A stretch of DNA of 64,000 bases from Paracoccus sp. MKU1 (lineage in GTDB: Bacteria; Pseudomonadota; Alphaproteobacteria; Rhodobacterales; Rhodobacteraceae): assembly GCF_001447385.1 (NCBI RefSeq), contig NZ_LLWQ01000154.1, positions 1 through 64,000 on the forward strand, given 5' to 3'. The notes below the pieces were generated by a model. The model had not been told where the DNA came from and ran no database searches. It saw only the letters and a list, made by a program, of their open reading frames with translations. Shown one piece after another: positions 57,784 through 64,000 of this stretch (positions are counted from its first letter, which is position 1; each line of letters begins with the position of its first letter). A program made the translations under genes and the position numbers.

Positions 57784-58108
57784 TCTCGACCTTGTAGTCG
57801 GGCGTCGCCAGCGCCGATTCGCCGGTGGCGCGGGCGGGGGCGTGGCCGGGGGCGACCCAGCCGTCCCAGACGGCGTTCATCTCGGCGAAATCGGCCATGT
57901 CAGCCAGCCAGACCTGGGCCGAGAGGATGCGGGTCTTGTCCGAGCCGCATTCCGCCAGCAGCCGGTCGATCTGGGCCAGCACCTCGCGAGTCTGCTCGGT
58001 CACCGATTCGCCCGGCTTGCCGACCTGGCCGGCCAGATAGACGTTGCCGTTATGGACGACCGCCTGGCTCATGCGGGGGCCGGTCTCGATGCGCTTGATC
58101 TCGGACAT
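57758..58108 (-). CDS. RidA family protein
   Basis: RidA/YjgF/UK114 proteins hydrolyse reactive enamine/imine intermediates released by PLP enzymes. The 116-residue product has the trimer core with GNVYLAGQVGKPGESVTEQT and, near the C-terminus, ARATGESALATPDYKVEIIV. The arginine in PARATGESALA corresponds to the imine-hydrolysing R105 position, so activity is possible. It overlaps the end of lpxB by 26 bases. It follows the TauE-type gene on the same strand. Confidence 0.9.
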   Translation of the reverse strand: MSEIKRIETGPRMSQAVVHNGNVYLAGQVGKPGESVTEQTREVLAQIDRLLAECGSDKTRILSAQVWLADMADFAEMNAVWDGWVAPGHAPARATGESALATPDYKVEIIVVAAQN

Positions 58109-58135
58109 GGTAAATCCTTTCGGGTTGGGCTGGCG

Positions 58136-58882
58136 TCAGAGGAGCCGCCAGAAGAACAGCGCCGTCATGCCAAAGCCGATGGCCGCGATCAATGCCCGCA
58201 GCGCCGGGACCGGGATGCGCCGGGCCACCGGCGCGCCCAGATAGCCGCCGAACACGGTGCCAAGGCTCATCAGCGCCGCAGGCCACCAGGCGACCTGCCC
58301 GCCCGCCGCGAAGATCGCGAAGGAGATCACCGACAGCGCGAAGGACAGCCAGTTCTTCAGCCCGTTCATCTGGTTCAGCTGCGTCATGCCCCAGAGCGCG
58401 AACAGCGCCAGCAGCACGATGCCCAGCCCGCCGTTGAAATAGCCGCCATAGATCGCCACCGGCACCATGGTCCCGGCGCCGAAGGGGGCGACCGAGTTGC
58501 GATGCTGCGCCGCCCATTCCCGCACCCGGGCGCCCCAGATGAAGACCGAGGTCGCCGCCAGCAGCAGGAAGGGTACCAGCACCGCGAAGGCCTGGTTCGA
58601 CGAGACCAGCAGCAGGCAGGAGCCGACGATGCCGCCGGCCAGCGTCCAGAAGGTCAGCCGCAGCACCAGCGCGCGCTGGATCTGCGCGATCTCGTGGCGG
58701 AACCCCAGCGCGGCGGACAGATAGCCGGGCAGGGCGGCGACCGTGCTGGTGGCATTGGCCGAGACCACCGGCACGCCGCTGGCGACGAGGGCGGGGAAGG
58801 TGATGAAGGTGCCGCCGCCGGCGACGGCGTTCAGCATCCCGCCCAGGAAGCCGGCGGCGAGCATCAGCAGGGTGTCGGTCAT
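58136..58882 (-). CDS. TauE/SafE family sulfite exporter-like permease
   Basis: A 248-residue membrane protein with about eight hydrophobic segments and the family motifs MLAAGFLGGMLNAVAGGGTF, YGGYFNGGLGIVLLALFALW and FGGYLGAPVARRIPVPALRA. Such permeases export sulfite, sulfonates or related anions; the substrate here is not known. It ends 27 bases before the RidA-like gene and may share its transcript. Confidence 0.9.
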   Translation of the reverse strand: MTDTLLMLAAGFLGGMLNAVAGGGTFITFPALVASGVPVVSANATSTVAALPGYLSAALGFRHEIAQIQRALVLRLTFWTLAGGIVGSCLLLVSSNQAFAVLVPFLLLAATSVFIWGARVREWAAQHRNSVAPFGAGTMVPVAIYGGYFNGGLGIVLLALFALWGMTQLNQMNGLKNWLSFALSVISFAIFAAGGQVAWWPAALMSLGTVFGGYLGAPVARRIPVPALRALIAAIGFGMTALFFWRLL

Positions 58883-59436
58883 GCGGGGCGGCTCCTGTTC
58901 GTGGCGGGGCGCCTATGCTTAGCCCTGGGGGCTCTGAGCGTCCAGCCATGCGAGGCGCGGCGACGGGCTCCGCCTGCCGGGGCGCGACGGGTTCGGCCGG
59001 AACGTCCTTCGCCTTGGTCCGCTGCTGGCTGCTGCAAGGGGCAGCGGATGGCGCTCGGGCCGTCGCATGTGGCGCAGCGGCGCTTGATGCGGTAGAGGGC
59101 GTGGTGGAGGATGATGGCCAAGGTCAGAAGCCGGGCCATCGGATCACAGGTCGTTTGCGGATATCGGCCCATAGGCAGATCGCCCAGGGGGTTCCGGCTT
59201 GCAGGCCGGTTGCGCGATACATCCGGGCGCCCCGTTGCGGCAGCAAAAAGGCTGTCCGGCGATCCGCTGCGGGTCGCTGTAGGCGGGGTTGACGCTTGGA
59301 CCGCTTTCGCCGCGACCAGGTCGATTCTTCGTTGATTCCCGGTTGACTCCGTCCGTTCTGCCGCTAAAAGGCGGGCTTCAAGAGAATTCCACGGGGTTCG
59401 CGGCACGCGTTTTGCCCCGCAGTAGGAGCGAAACAG
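58883..59436. other. Gap between the TauE-type permease and rpmG
   Basis: About 550 bases without a convincing gene. Open frames exist on both strands because of the high GC content. One on the minus strand near 59139 starts MARLLTLAIILHHALYRIKR but continues as low-complexity arginine/alanine sequence into the permease promoter. The last 40 bases include GTAGGAGCG, the rpmG ribosome site. Nothing else recognised. Confidence 0.5.
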
Positions 59437-59604
59437 ATGGCGAAGCCGACGACGATCAAGATCCGTCTGAACTCGACGGCCGGGACCGGGCATTTCTATG
59501 TCACCAAGAAAAACGCCCGCACGATGACCGAAAAGATGACGGTCAACAAATACGACCCGGTTGTCCGCAAGCATGTCGAATACAAGGAAGGCAAGATCAA
59601 GTAA
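59437..59604 (+). CDS. rpmG: 50S ribosomal protein L33
   Basis: A 55-residue L33: [20 protein letters not shown], then [20 protein letters not shown] and [15 protein letters not shown]. It contains no cysteines, so it is the zinc-free form, as is L31 in this window. The ATG follows GTAGGAG at a normal distance. It is a single-gene unit ended by the terminator at 59631-59659. Confidence 0.97.
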
Positions 59605-59630
59605 GATCTGCCCCTGACGGAACGGCTTGG

Positions 59631-59659
59631 GAACCGCGTCCCGCAAGGGGCGCGGTTTC
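59631..59659 (+). terminator. Terminator hairpin after rpmG
   Basis: GAACCGCG and CGCGGTTT arms with an inner CCC/GGGG pairing form a stable stem 27 bases after the rpmG stop. The T run is short (three). Confidence 0.75.
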
Positions 59660-59732
59660 CGCATATGCGCCCCGATCAAGGCCGTCTCCGCCTGAGGCAA
59701 TGGACCGGCCCGGCGCGCGGGGAAGCGTCCGC

Positions 59733-59852
59733 TGGCCAAAGCCGGTGCGGGCTTTGCCGGGGTTTCGGCTTGTACGCGCGCGGGAAACCCTTGTCCGCGG
59801 ACGGGGCGGCTGCCCGGGTTTGCGCTTGCACGCGCAGGCAAAGCCGCTTCCG
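59733..59852. repeat. Cluster of hairpins and a duplicated 37-38-base unit
   Basis: GGCCAAAGCC with GGGCTTTGCC (59733-59758) and GGGTTTC with GAAACCC (59760-59790) form hairpins. The unit at 59760-59797 recurs with changes at 59816-59852 (GGGTTTGCGCTTGCACGCGC). The cluster lies in the gap between rpmG and the convergent dnaE2 end. Confidence 0.6.
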
Positions 59853-59920
59853 GGATAGGGCACCCGCGCGGCCCCGTCTGTTTCTGCCGCCATCGGGCGC
59901 GCCGGCCTGTTTCCGGTTGG

Positions 59921-62900
59921 TTAGTGAAAATCCCGCGATTTCGGCAGGATGCGCACCTGGCGCGGATGGCTCGGCCGGGGCTGGGGCAGCGTGGCCGGCG
60001 CCTCTCCGGCCAGGCGCAGCAGCGCGTCGGAACGGTCGCCCAGCCAATGCGCGACGATATGGGTCACGCCTTCGGCGCGCTGGAGCTGGCCATGCACTTC
60101 CAGCAAACGGGCGGTCATCACCACCTTGCGGAATTGCGCGAAAATCTTTTTCCAGACCACCAGATTCGCCACGCCGGTCTCGTCTTCCAACGTGACGAAG
60201 CAGGTGCCGTTGGCGCTGCCGGGGCGCTGGCGGACCAGCACGATGCCGGCCATGCGCAGGTTGGCGCGGTTCGGTAGCCGGGCCAGGCCGGCGGCCGGAA
60301 CATAGCCCTGCTCCGTCAGGCTGCGGCGCAGAAAGGCCATGGGATGGGCCTTCAGCGACAGGCGCAAGGTCTGGTAATCGGCGGTGACATGTTCGCACAG
60401 CGGCATGGCGGGCAGGGTGACGGCGGGCTCGCCCCCCTCGTCCCGACGCCCGAACAGCGGCAGTTCCGGTGCGTCGCGCAGGGCGCGCGCCTGCCAGAGC
60501 CCGGCCCGCCGGTCCAGCCCCATCGAGCGCAGCGCATCGGCCGCCGCGATCAGCCGGATGGCCCGGGCATCGAGCCCGGCGCGGGTCTTGAGGTCGACCA
60601 GGTCGGCATAGGCTTCGTGGCGCGCCTGCTTGATGCGTTCGGCCAGTGCCTCGGACAGCCCGTCGATCTGGCGCAGGCCGAGGCGCAGGGCGAAGGTGCC
60701 GTCGCAAGGCTCCAGCGTGTTGTCCCATTCGCTGATGTTCACATCCGCCGGCAGCACGGTGACGCCGTGGTCGCGCGCGTCGCGCACGATCTGGGCCGGG
60801 GCGTAGAAGCCCATCGGCTGGCTGTTCAGCAGCGCCGCCGCGAAGGCGGCCGGGTGATGGCATTTCAGCCAGGCCGAGACATAGGCGAGATGCGCGAAGG
60901 CCGCCGCATGGCTTTCGGGGAAACCGTAATCGCCGAAGCCCTTGATCTGGTTGAAGCACCGTTCGGCGAAGTCGCGGTCGTAGCCGCGTTCGACCATCTT
61001 GCCGACCATCCTGTCCTGCAATTGCCCGATCGTCCCGCGCGAGCGGAAGGTGGCCATGGCCTTGCGCAACTCGTCCACCTCGTCCGGGGTGAACTCGGCA
61101 GCGACCATGGCGATCTTCATCGCCTGCTCCTGAAAGATCGGCACGCCTTCGGTGCGAAACAGGATGTTCTTCAACTCGTCCGGGTCGCCATCCCTGGGAC
61201 CGGGATATTCCACGGCTTCCTGCTTGTTTCGACGCCGCAGATAGGGATGGACCATGTTGCCCTGGATCGGGCCGGGGCGGACGATGGCGACCTGGATCAC
61301 CAGGTCGTAGAATTTCTTGGGTTTCAGGCGCGGCAGCATGGCCATCTGCGCCCGGCTTTCGACCTGGAAGGTGCCGATGCTGTCGCCTCTTTGCAGCATG
61401 GCGTAGGTTTCCGGGTCGTCCCGGTCGAAATCCGACAGCGTCAGCGCCTTGCCGTAATGCGCCCGGACCAGTTCGAAGCATTTGCGGATGCAGGTCAGCA
61501 TCCCCAGCGCCAGCACATCGACCTTGAGGATGCGCAATTCGTCGATGTCGTCCTTGTCCCATTCGATGAAGCTGCGTTCCGGCATGGCGGCATTGCCGAT
61601 GGGCACGGTTTCCGACAGCGGTCCCTCGGTCAGCACGAAGCCGCCGACATGCTGCGACAGGTGGCGCGGCATGCCGATCATCTCCTCGGCCAGCCGGACC
61701 GTGCGCCGCAGCAAGGGGTCGCCAAGGTCCAGCCCCGCCTGGTCGGTCGAGGCCGCCGACATGTCCTTGCCCCAACTGCCCCAGACCGTGTCGGCCAGGG
61801 CCGAGGTGACGTCCTCGGACAGGCCCATGACCTTGCCGACCTCGCGGATGGCGCTGCGCGGACGGTAATGGATCACCGTGGCGCAGAGCCCGGCGCGTTC
61901 GCGGCCATATGCGTCATAGATGTGCTGGATGACCTCCTCGCGCCGCTCATGCTCGAAATCCACGTCGATATCGGGCGGCTCCTTGCGGTTTTCGCTGATG
62001 AAGCGCTCGAACAGCAGCTCGTGCTTGGCGGGATCGACCGGAGTGATGCCGAGGACGTAGCAAACCGCCGAATTCGCCGCCGAGCCGCGGCCCTGGTTCA
62101 GGATGCCCTGGTCTTCGGCATAGCGGACGATGTCGTGGATGGTCAGGAAATATTGCGCGATCTCCTTCCGGCGGATCAGCGCCAGTTCCTTGACCAGCGT
62201 GGCGCGGACCTTCTCGGGCACGCCCGAGGGATAGCGCCAGGCCGCGCCCTGCCAGGTCAGGTTTTCCAGATGCTGCTGCGGGGTCAGGCCGGGCGGCACG
62301 CTTTCGCGGGGGTATTCGTATCGCAGCTCGTCCAGCGAGAAGCGGCAGCTGTCGGCAATCTCGCGCGTGGCGCGGATGGCATGGGGCCAGCCGGCGAACA
62401 GCCGCGCCATCTCGGCCGGCGGCTTCAGGTGGCGCTCGGCATTTTGCGCCAGCAGCAGCCCGGCCCGGGCGATGGTGCTGCCCTCGCGGATGCAGGTCAT
62501 CACGTCCTGAAGCGGGCGGCGGTCGGGGGCGTGGTAATGCACGTCGTTCACCGCGACGATCGACAGCCCCGCCGCCCGCGCCGCCCGGTCCAGCCGGTTG
62601 ATCCGCGCCCGGTCGTCGCCGCGATAAAGCCAGCTTGCCGCAACATGCGACAGTTGCGGCAGGCGCGCGGAGAGGCCGGGCAGGGGCGACAGGTCGTCGC
62701 CCGGCAACCAGATCAGCCGCATTCCCTGCGCATGGGCGGCCAGGTCGCCCAGGCTCAGGTCGCAGCGGCCCTTCTTTTGCCATTTCCCGTCCAGGTCGTG
62801 CCGCCGCCCCTTGGTGATCAGCGAGGCGAGCCGGCCATAGGCGGCGCGGTCGGTCGGATAGGCCAGGAAGCCGGTGCCGCAGGCCAGCACGATCCGCGCC

Positions 62901-63154
62901 CCGATCACCGGGCGCAGGTGCAGCTTTTTCGCTGCGGCATGCAACCGCACCACGCCGGCCAGGCTGTTCAGGTCGGCGATCCCCAGCGCGTCATAGCCGA
63001 GAAGATGCGCCGCCAGCGCCAGTTCGCGCGGATGCGAGGCGCCGTGCAGGAAGCTGAAGGCGCTGGTCACCGCCAGCTCGACATAATCCGCGGGCGGGTT
63101 TGGATGCTCGACCGCGGGCAGCGGGATCTCGGGGCGGGCATGATGGTCGGGCAT
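59921..63154 (-). CDS. dnaE2: Error-prone DNA polymerase DnaE2
   Basis: DnaE2 is the C-family polymerase that works with ImuA and ImuB in damage-induced mutagenesis. The 1077-residue protein has an N-terminal PHP domain (LGYDALGIADLNSLAGVVRL), the palm with the metal-binding aspartates in PDIDVDFEHERREEVIQHIY (about residues 390-400), a finger/thumb region with HLSQHVGGFVLT and GFGDYGFPESHAAAFAHLAY, and a C-terminal OB fold (MAGIVLVRQRPGSANGTCFV). It is shorter than replicative DnaE and is placed directly after imuB. The start ATG overlaps the imuB stop by one base. Confidence 0.95.
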   Translation of the reverse strand: MPDHHARPEIPLPAVEHPNPPADYVELAVTSAFSFLHGASHPRELALAAHLLGYDALGIADLNSLAGVVRLHAAAKKLHLRPVIGARIVLACGTGFLAYPTDRAAYGRLASLITKGRRHDLDGKWQKKGRCDLSLGDLAAHAQGMRLIWLPGDDLSPLPGLSARLPQLSHVAASWLYRGDDRARINRLDRAARAAGLSIVAVNDVHYHAPDRRPLQDVMTCIREGSTIARAGLLLAQNAERHLKPPAEMARLFAGWPHAIRATREIADSCRFSLDELRYEYPRESVPPGLTPQQHLENLTWQGAAWRYPSGVPEKVRATLVKELALIRRKEIAQYFLTIHDIVRYAEDQGILNQGRGSAANSAVCYVLGITPVDPAKHELLFERFISENRKEPPDIDVDFEHERREEVIQHIYDAYGRERAGLCATVIHYRPRSAIREVGKVMGLSEDVTSALADTVWGSWGKDMSAASTDQAGLDLGDPLLRRTVRLAEEMIGMPRHLSQHVGGFVLTEGPLSETVPIGNAAMPERSFIEWDKDDIDELRILKVDVLALGMLTCIRKCFELVRAHYGKALTLSDFDRDDPETYAMLQRGDSIGTFQVESRAQMAMLPRLKPKKFYDLVIQVAIVRPGPIQGNMVHPYLRRRNKQEAVEYPGPRDGDPDELKNILFRTEGVPIFQEQAMKIAMVAAEFTPDEVDELRKAMATFRSRGTIGQLQDRMVGKMVERGYDRDFAERCFNQIKGFGDYGFPESHAAAFAHLAYVSAWLKCHHPAAFAAALLNSQPMGFYAPAQIVRDARDHGVTVLPADVNISEWDNTLEPCDGTFALRLGLRQIDGLSEALAERIKQARHEAYADLVDLKTRAGLDARAIRLIAAADALRSMGLDRRAGLWQARALRDAPELPLFGRRDEGGEPAVTLPAMPLCEHVTADYQTLRLSLKAHPMAFLRRSLTEQGYVPAAGLARLPNRANLRMAGIVLVRQRPGSANGTCFVTLEDETGVANLVVWKKIFAQFRKVVMTARLLEVHGQLQRAEGVTHIVAHWLGDRSDALLRLAGEAPATLPQPRPSHPRQVRILPKSRDFH

Positions 63155-64000
63155 CAGGCGAAGATCCCGTGCAGGAACCAGCGCGGCGCGCCGCCGCGGC
63201 CGTCATGGACCAACCCCTCGCGATAGATCCACAGCCGCAGGCCGCTGTCGTCCTCGATGCGGAAATAGTCGCGCAGCCGGGTGCCGGGGCGGTCGTGCCA
63301 CCATTCCGGGGCGATGCGCTCGGGTCCGGCATGGCGGGCGACGCGCAGGGTCTGGCGGCGCCAGACGAATTGCGCCGGCGGCCCCTCGGGGATGGCGTAG
63401 AGCACGCGGATCTCCTCGGGCGGGGTGAGCAGGCGGATCGGCCGGTCGGGGCGCGCGGACAGGGCGGGAGCGGCGGCCAGCGGCGGGCCGGGGGTCTCGG
63501 CGCGTTCGGGGACATGGCTTTCCCGCGGCAGCGGGCGGCTGATCGCCGCCGCGCCGAAGCGCGCCGCCAGCCGGTCCACCAGCCGCGCCAGCGCCAGCCC
63601 CTGGGGTGCCGCGCCGTCGAGGCCGGGCTGGGCCTGGGCCAGCGGCTCGACCGCCTCGGCCGCCAGGCGGATCAGGTCAAAGCCATAGCCGGGGTCCAGC
63701 CGCTCCAGCCGGCCGTCGAACAGGCGCAGCAGATGGCCGGGATCGCGCGTCGGCGCGGCCATGGCGACGCGGATGTCGCGCCGCTCGCCATCCATGCGAA
63801 ACACCGACAGGCACAGCCGACGGCAGCCGCGATCCGCCGCCGCCATCTGGGCGCAAAGCGCGTCCAGCAGTCCGGGCAGCCAGTCCGAGGGGTCCATCAC
63901 CGGCTCGGCCAGCCGGGCCTCGGCGGCGAATTCCGGGGCGGGCTCGGGTGCGTCCAGCGGTTCGGCCGCGCGCCCCAGCGCCTGGTCGAGCCGGATCAGC
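63154..64000 (-). CDS. imuB: ImuB, inactive Y-family polymerase (C-terminal part)
   Basis: The minus-strand frame is open from the window edge and ends at TGA 63154-63156. The visible 281 residues are the C-terminal half of ImuB: LIRLDQALGRAAEPLDAPEP at the edge, a central RLCLSVFRMDGERRDIRVAM like the little-finger domain, and a final GLRLWIYREGLVHDGRGGAPRWFLHG that marks ImuB C-termini. ImuB lacks polymerase activity and docks DnaE2 to the beta clamp. The catalytic palm, imuA and any LexA box lie outside the window. Confidence 0.88.
   Translation of the reverse strand, partial: LIRLDQALGRAAEPLDAPEPAPEFAAEARLAEPVMDPSDWLPGLLDALCAQMAAADRGCRRLCLSVFRMDGERRDIRVAMAAPTRDPGHLLRLFDGRLERLDPGYGFDLIRLAAEAVEPLAQAQPGLDGAAPQGLALARLVDRLAARFGAAAISRPLPRESHVPERAETPGPPLAAAPALSARPDRPIRLLTPPEEIRVLYAIPEGPPAQFVWRRQTLRVARHAGPERIAPEWWHDRPGTRLRDYFRIEDDSGLRLWIYREGLVHDGRGGAPRWFLHGIFA

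Noticed and set aside
58879..59139. Possible small minus-strand gene starting MARLLTLAIILHHALY
   Set aside because: After a short hydrophobic start it becomes low-complexity Arg/Ala/Pro sequence and runs into the promoter of the TauE-type gene.

Overview
The window is GC-rich chromosomal DNA from an alphaproteobacterium of the order Rhodobacterales, most likely Paracoccus or a close relative. This is an inference from gene content: crotonyl-CoA carboxylase/reductase with ethylmalonyl-CoA mutase, a lipoyl-bearing pyruvate dehydrogenase E1 beta, MipZ, cysteine-free L31 and L33 proteins, a trgB-cysK pair and an ImuB-DnaE2 mutasome. No rRNA operon, CRISPR array, prophage or complete insertion sequence was seen.

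Positions 1-3100 are the only clearly accessory part. They hold a broken IS5-type transposase end, a DUF488 gene whose end runs into it, a recombinase remnant, a second gene remnant, and three small hypothetical genes. The segment abuts the 3' end of tRNA-Ser(CGA), a typical integration site. Positions 3341-8405 carry trgB, cysK, a large MscS-type channel and a VOC-fold protein. Positions 8402-15959 are mixed housekeeping: AI-2E-type permease, gyrA, dsbB, dedA, a zinc metallopeptidase, a COQ10/RatA-like protein and a sulfotransferase-like protein.

Positions 16050-22761 form a central-carbon block: gdhA, ccr, an esterase-like hydrolase and ecm. Ccr makes ethylmalonyl-CoA from crotonyl-CoA, CO2 and NADPH, and Ecm rearranges it to methylsuccinyl-CoA, with an epimerase (not in this window) acting between them. 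A DMT transporter and an AhpD-like protein follow. Positions 24566-29355 are a translation and secretion cluster (ffh, GNAT, chorismate mutase, rpsP, rimM, trmD, rplS, rpmE) closed by a strong terminator. After two small unknown genes come mipZ, an RND efflux pair, and pdhA-pdhB-pdhC with an ftsB-like gene and an M20 deacylase.

Positions 41059-48000 hold small membrane proteins, deoC coupled to a tandem-domain aldehyde dehydrogenase of ALDH16 type, a PaiB-like protein, a hydroxypyruvate-isomerase-like gene and DUF1285. Next is a tightly overlapping five-gene envelope operon (moxR, DUF58, BatA-like, DUF4159, large membrane protein; 47591-54312). It is followed by the lipid A genes fabZ-lpxA-lpxI-lpxB, then ridA, a TauE-type permease, rpmG, and dnaE2 with the end of imuB at the right edge.

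The least explained signals are a family of dispersed palindromes around GGGTATTTG in gene borders, shared motifs upstream of ccr and ecm, the five-gene MoxR operon, and the DeoC/ALDH16 pair. I found no convincing new defence or mobile system; most of the window is ordinary core chromosome.
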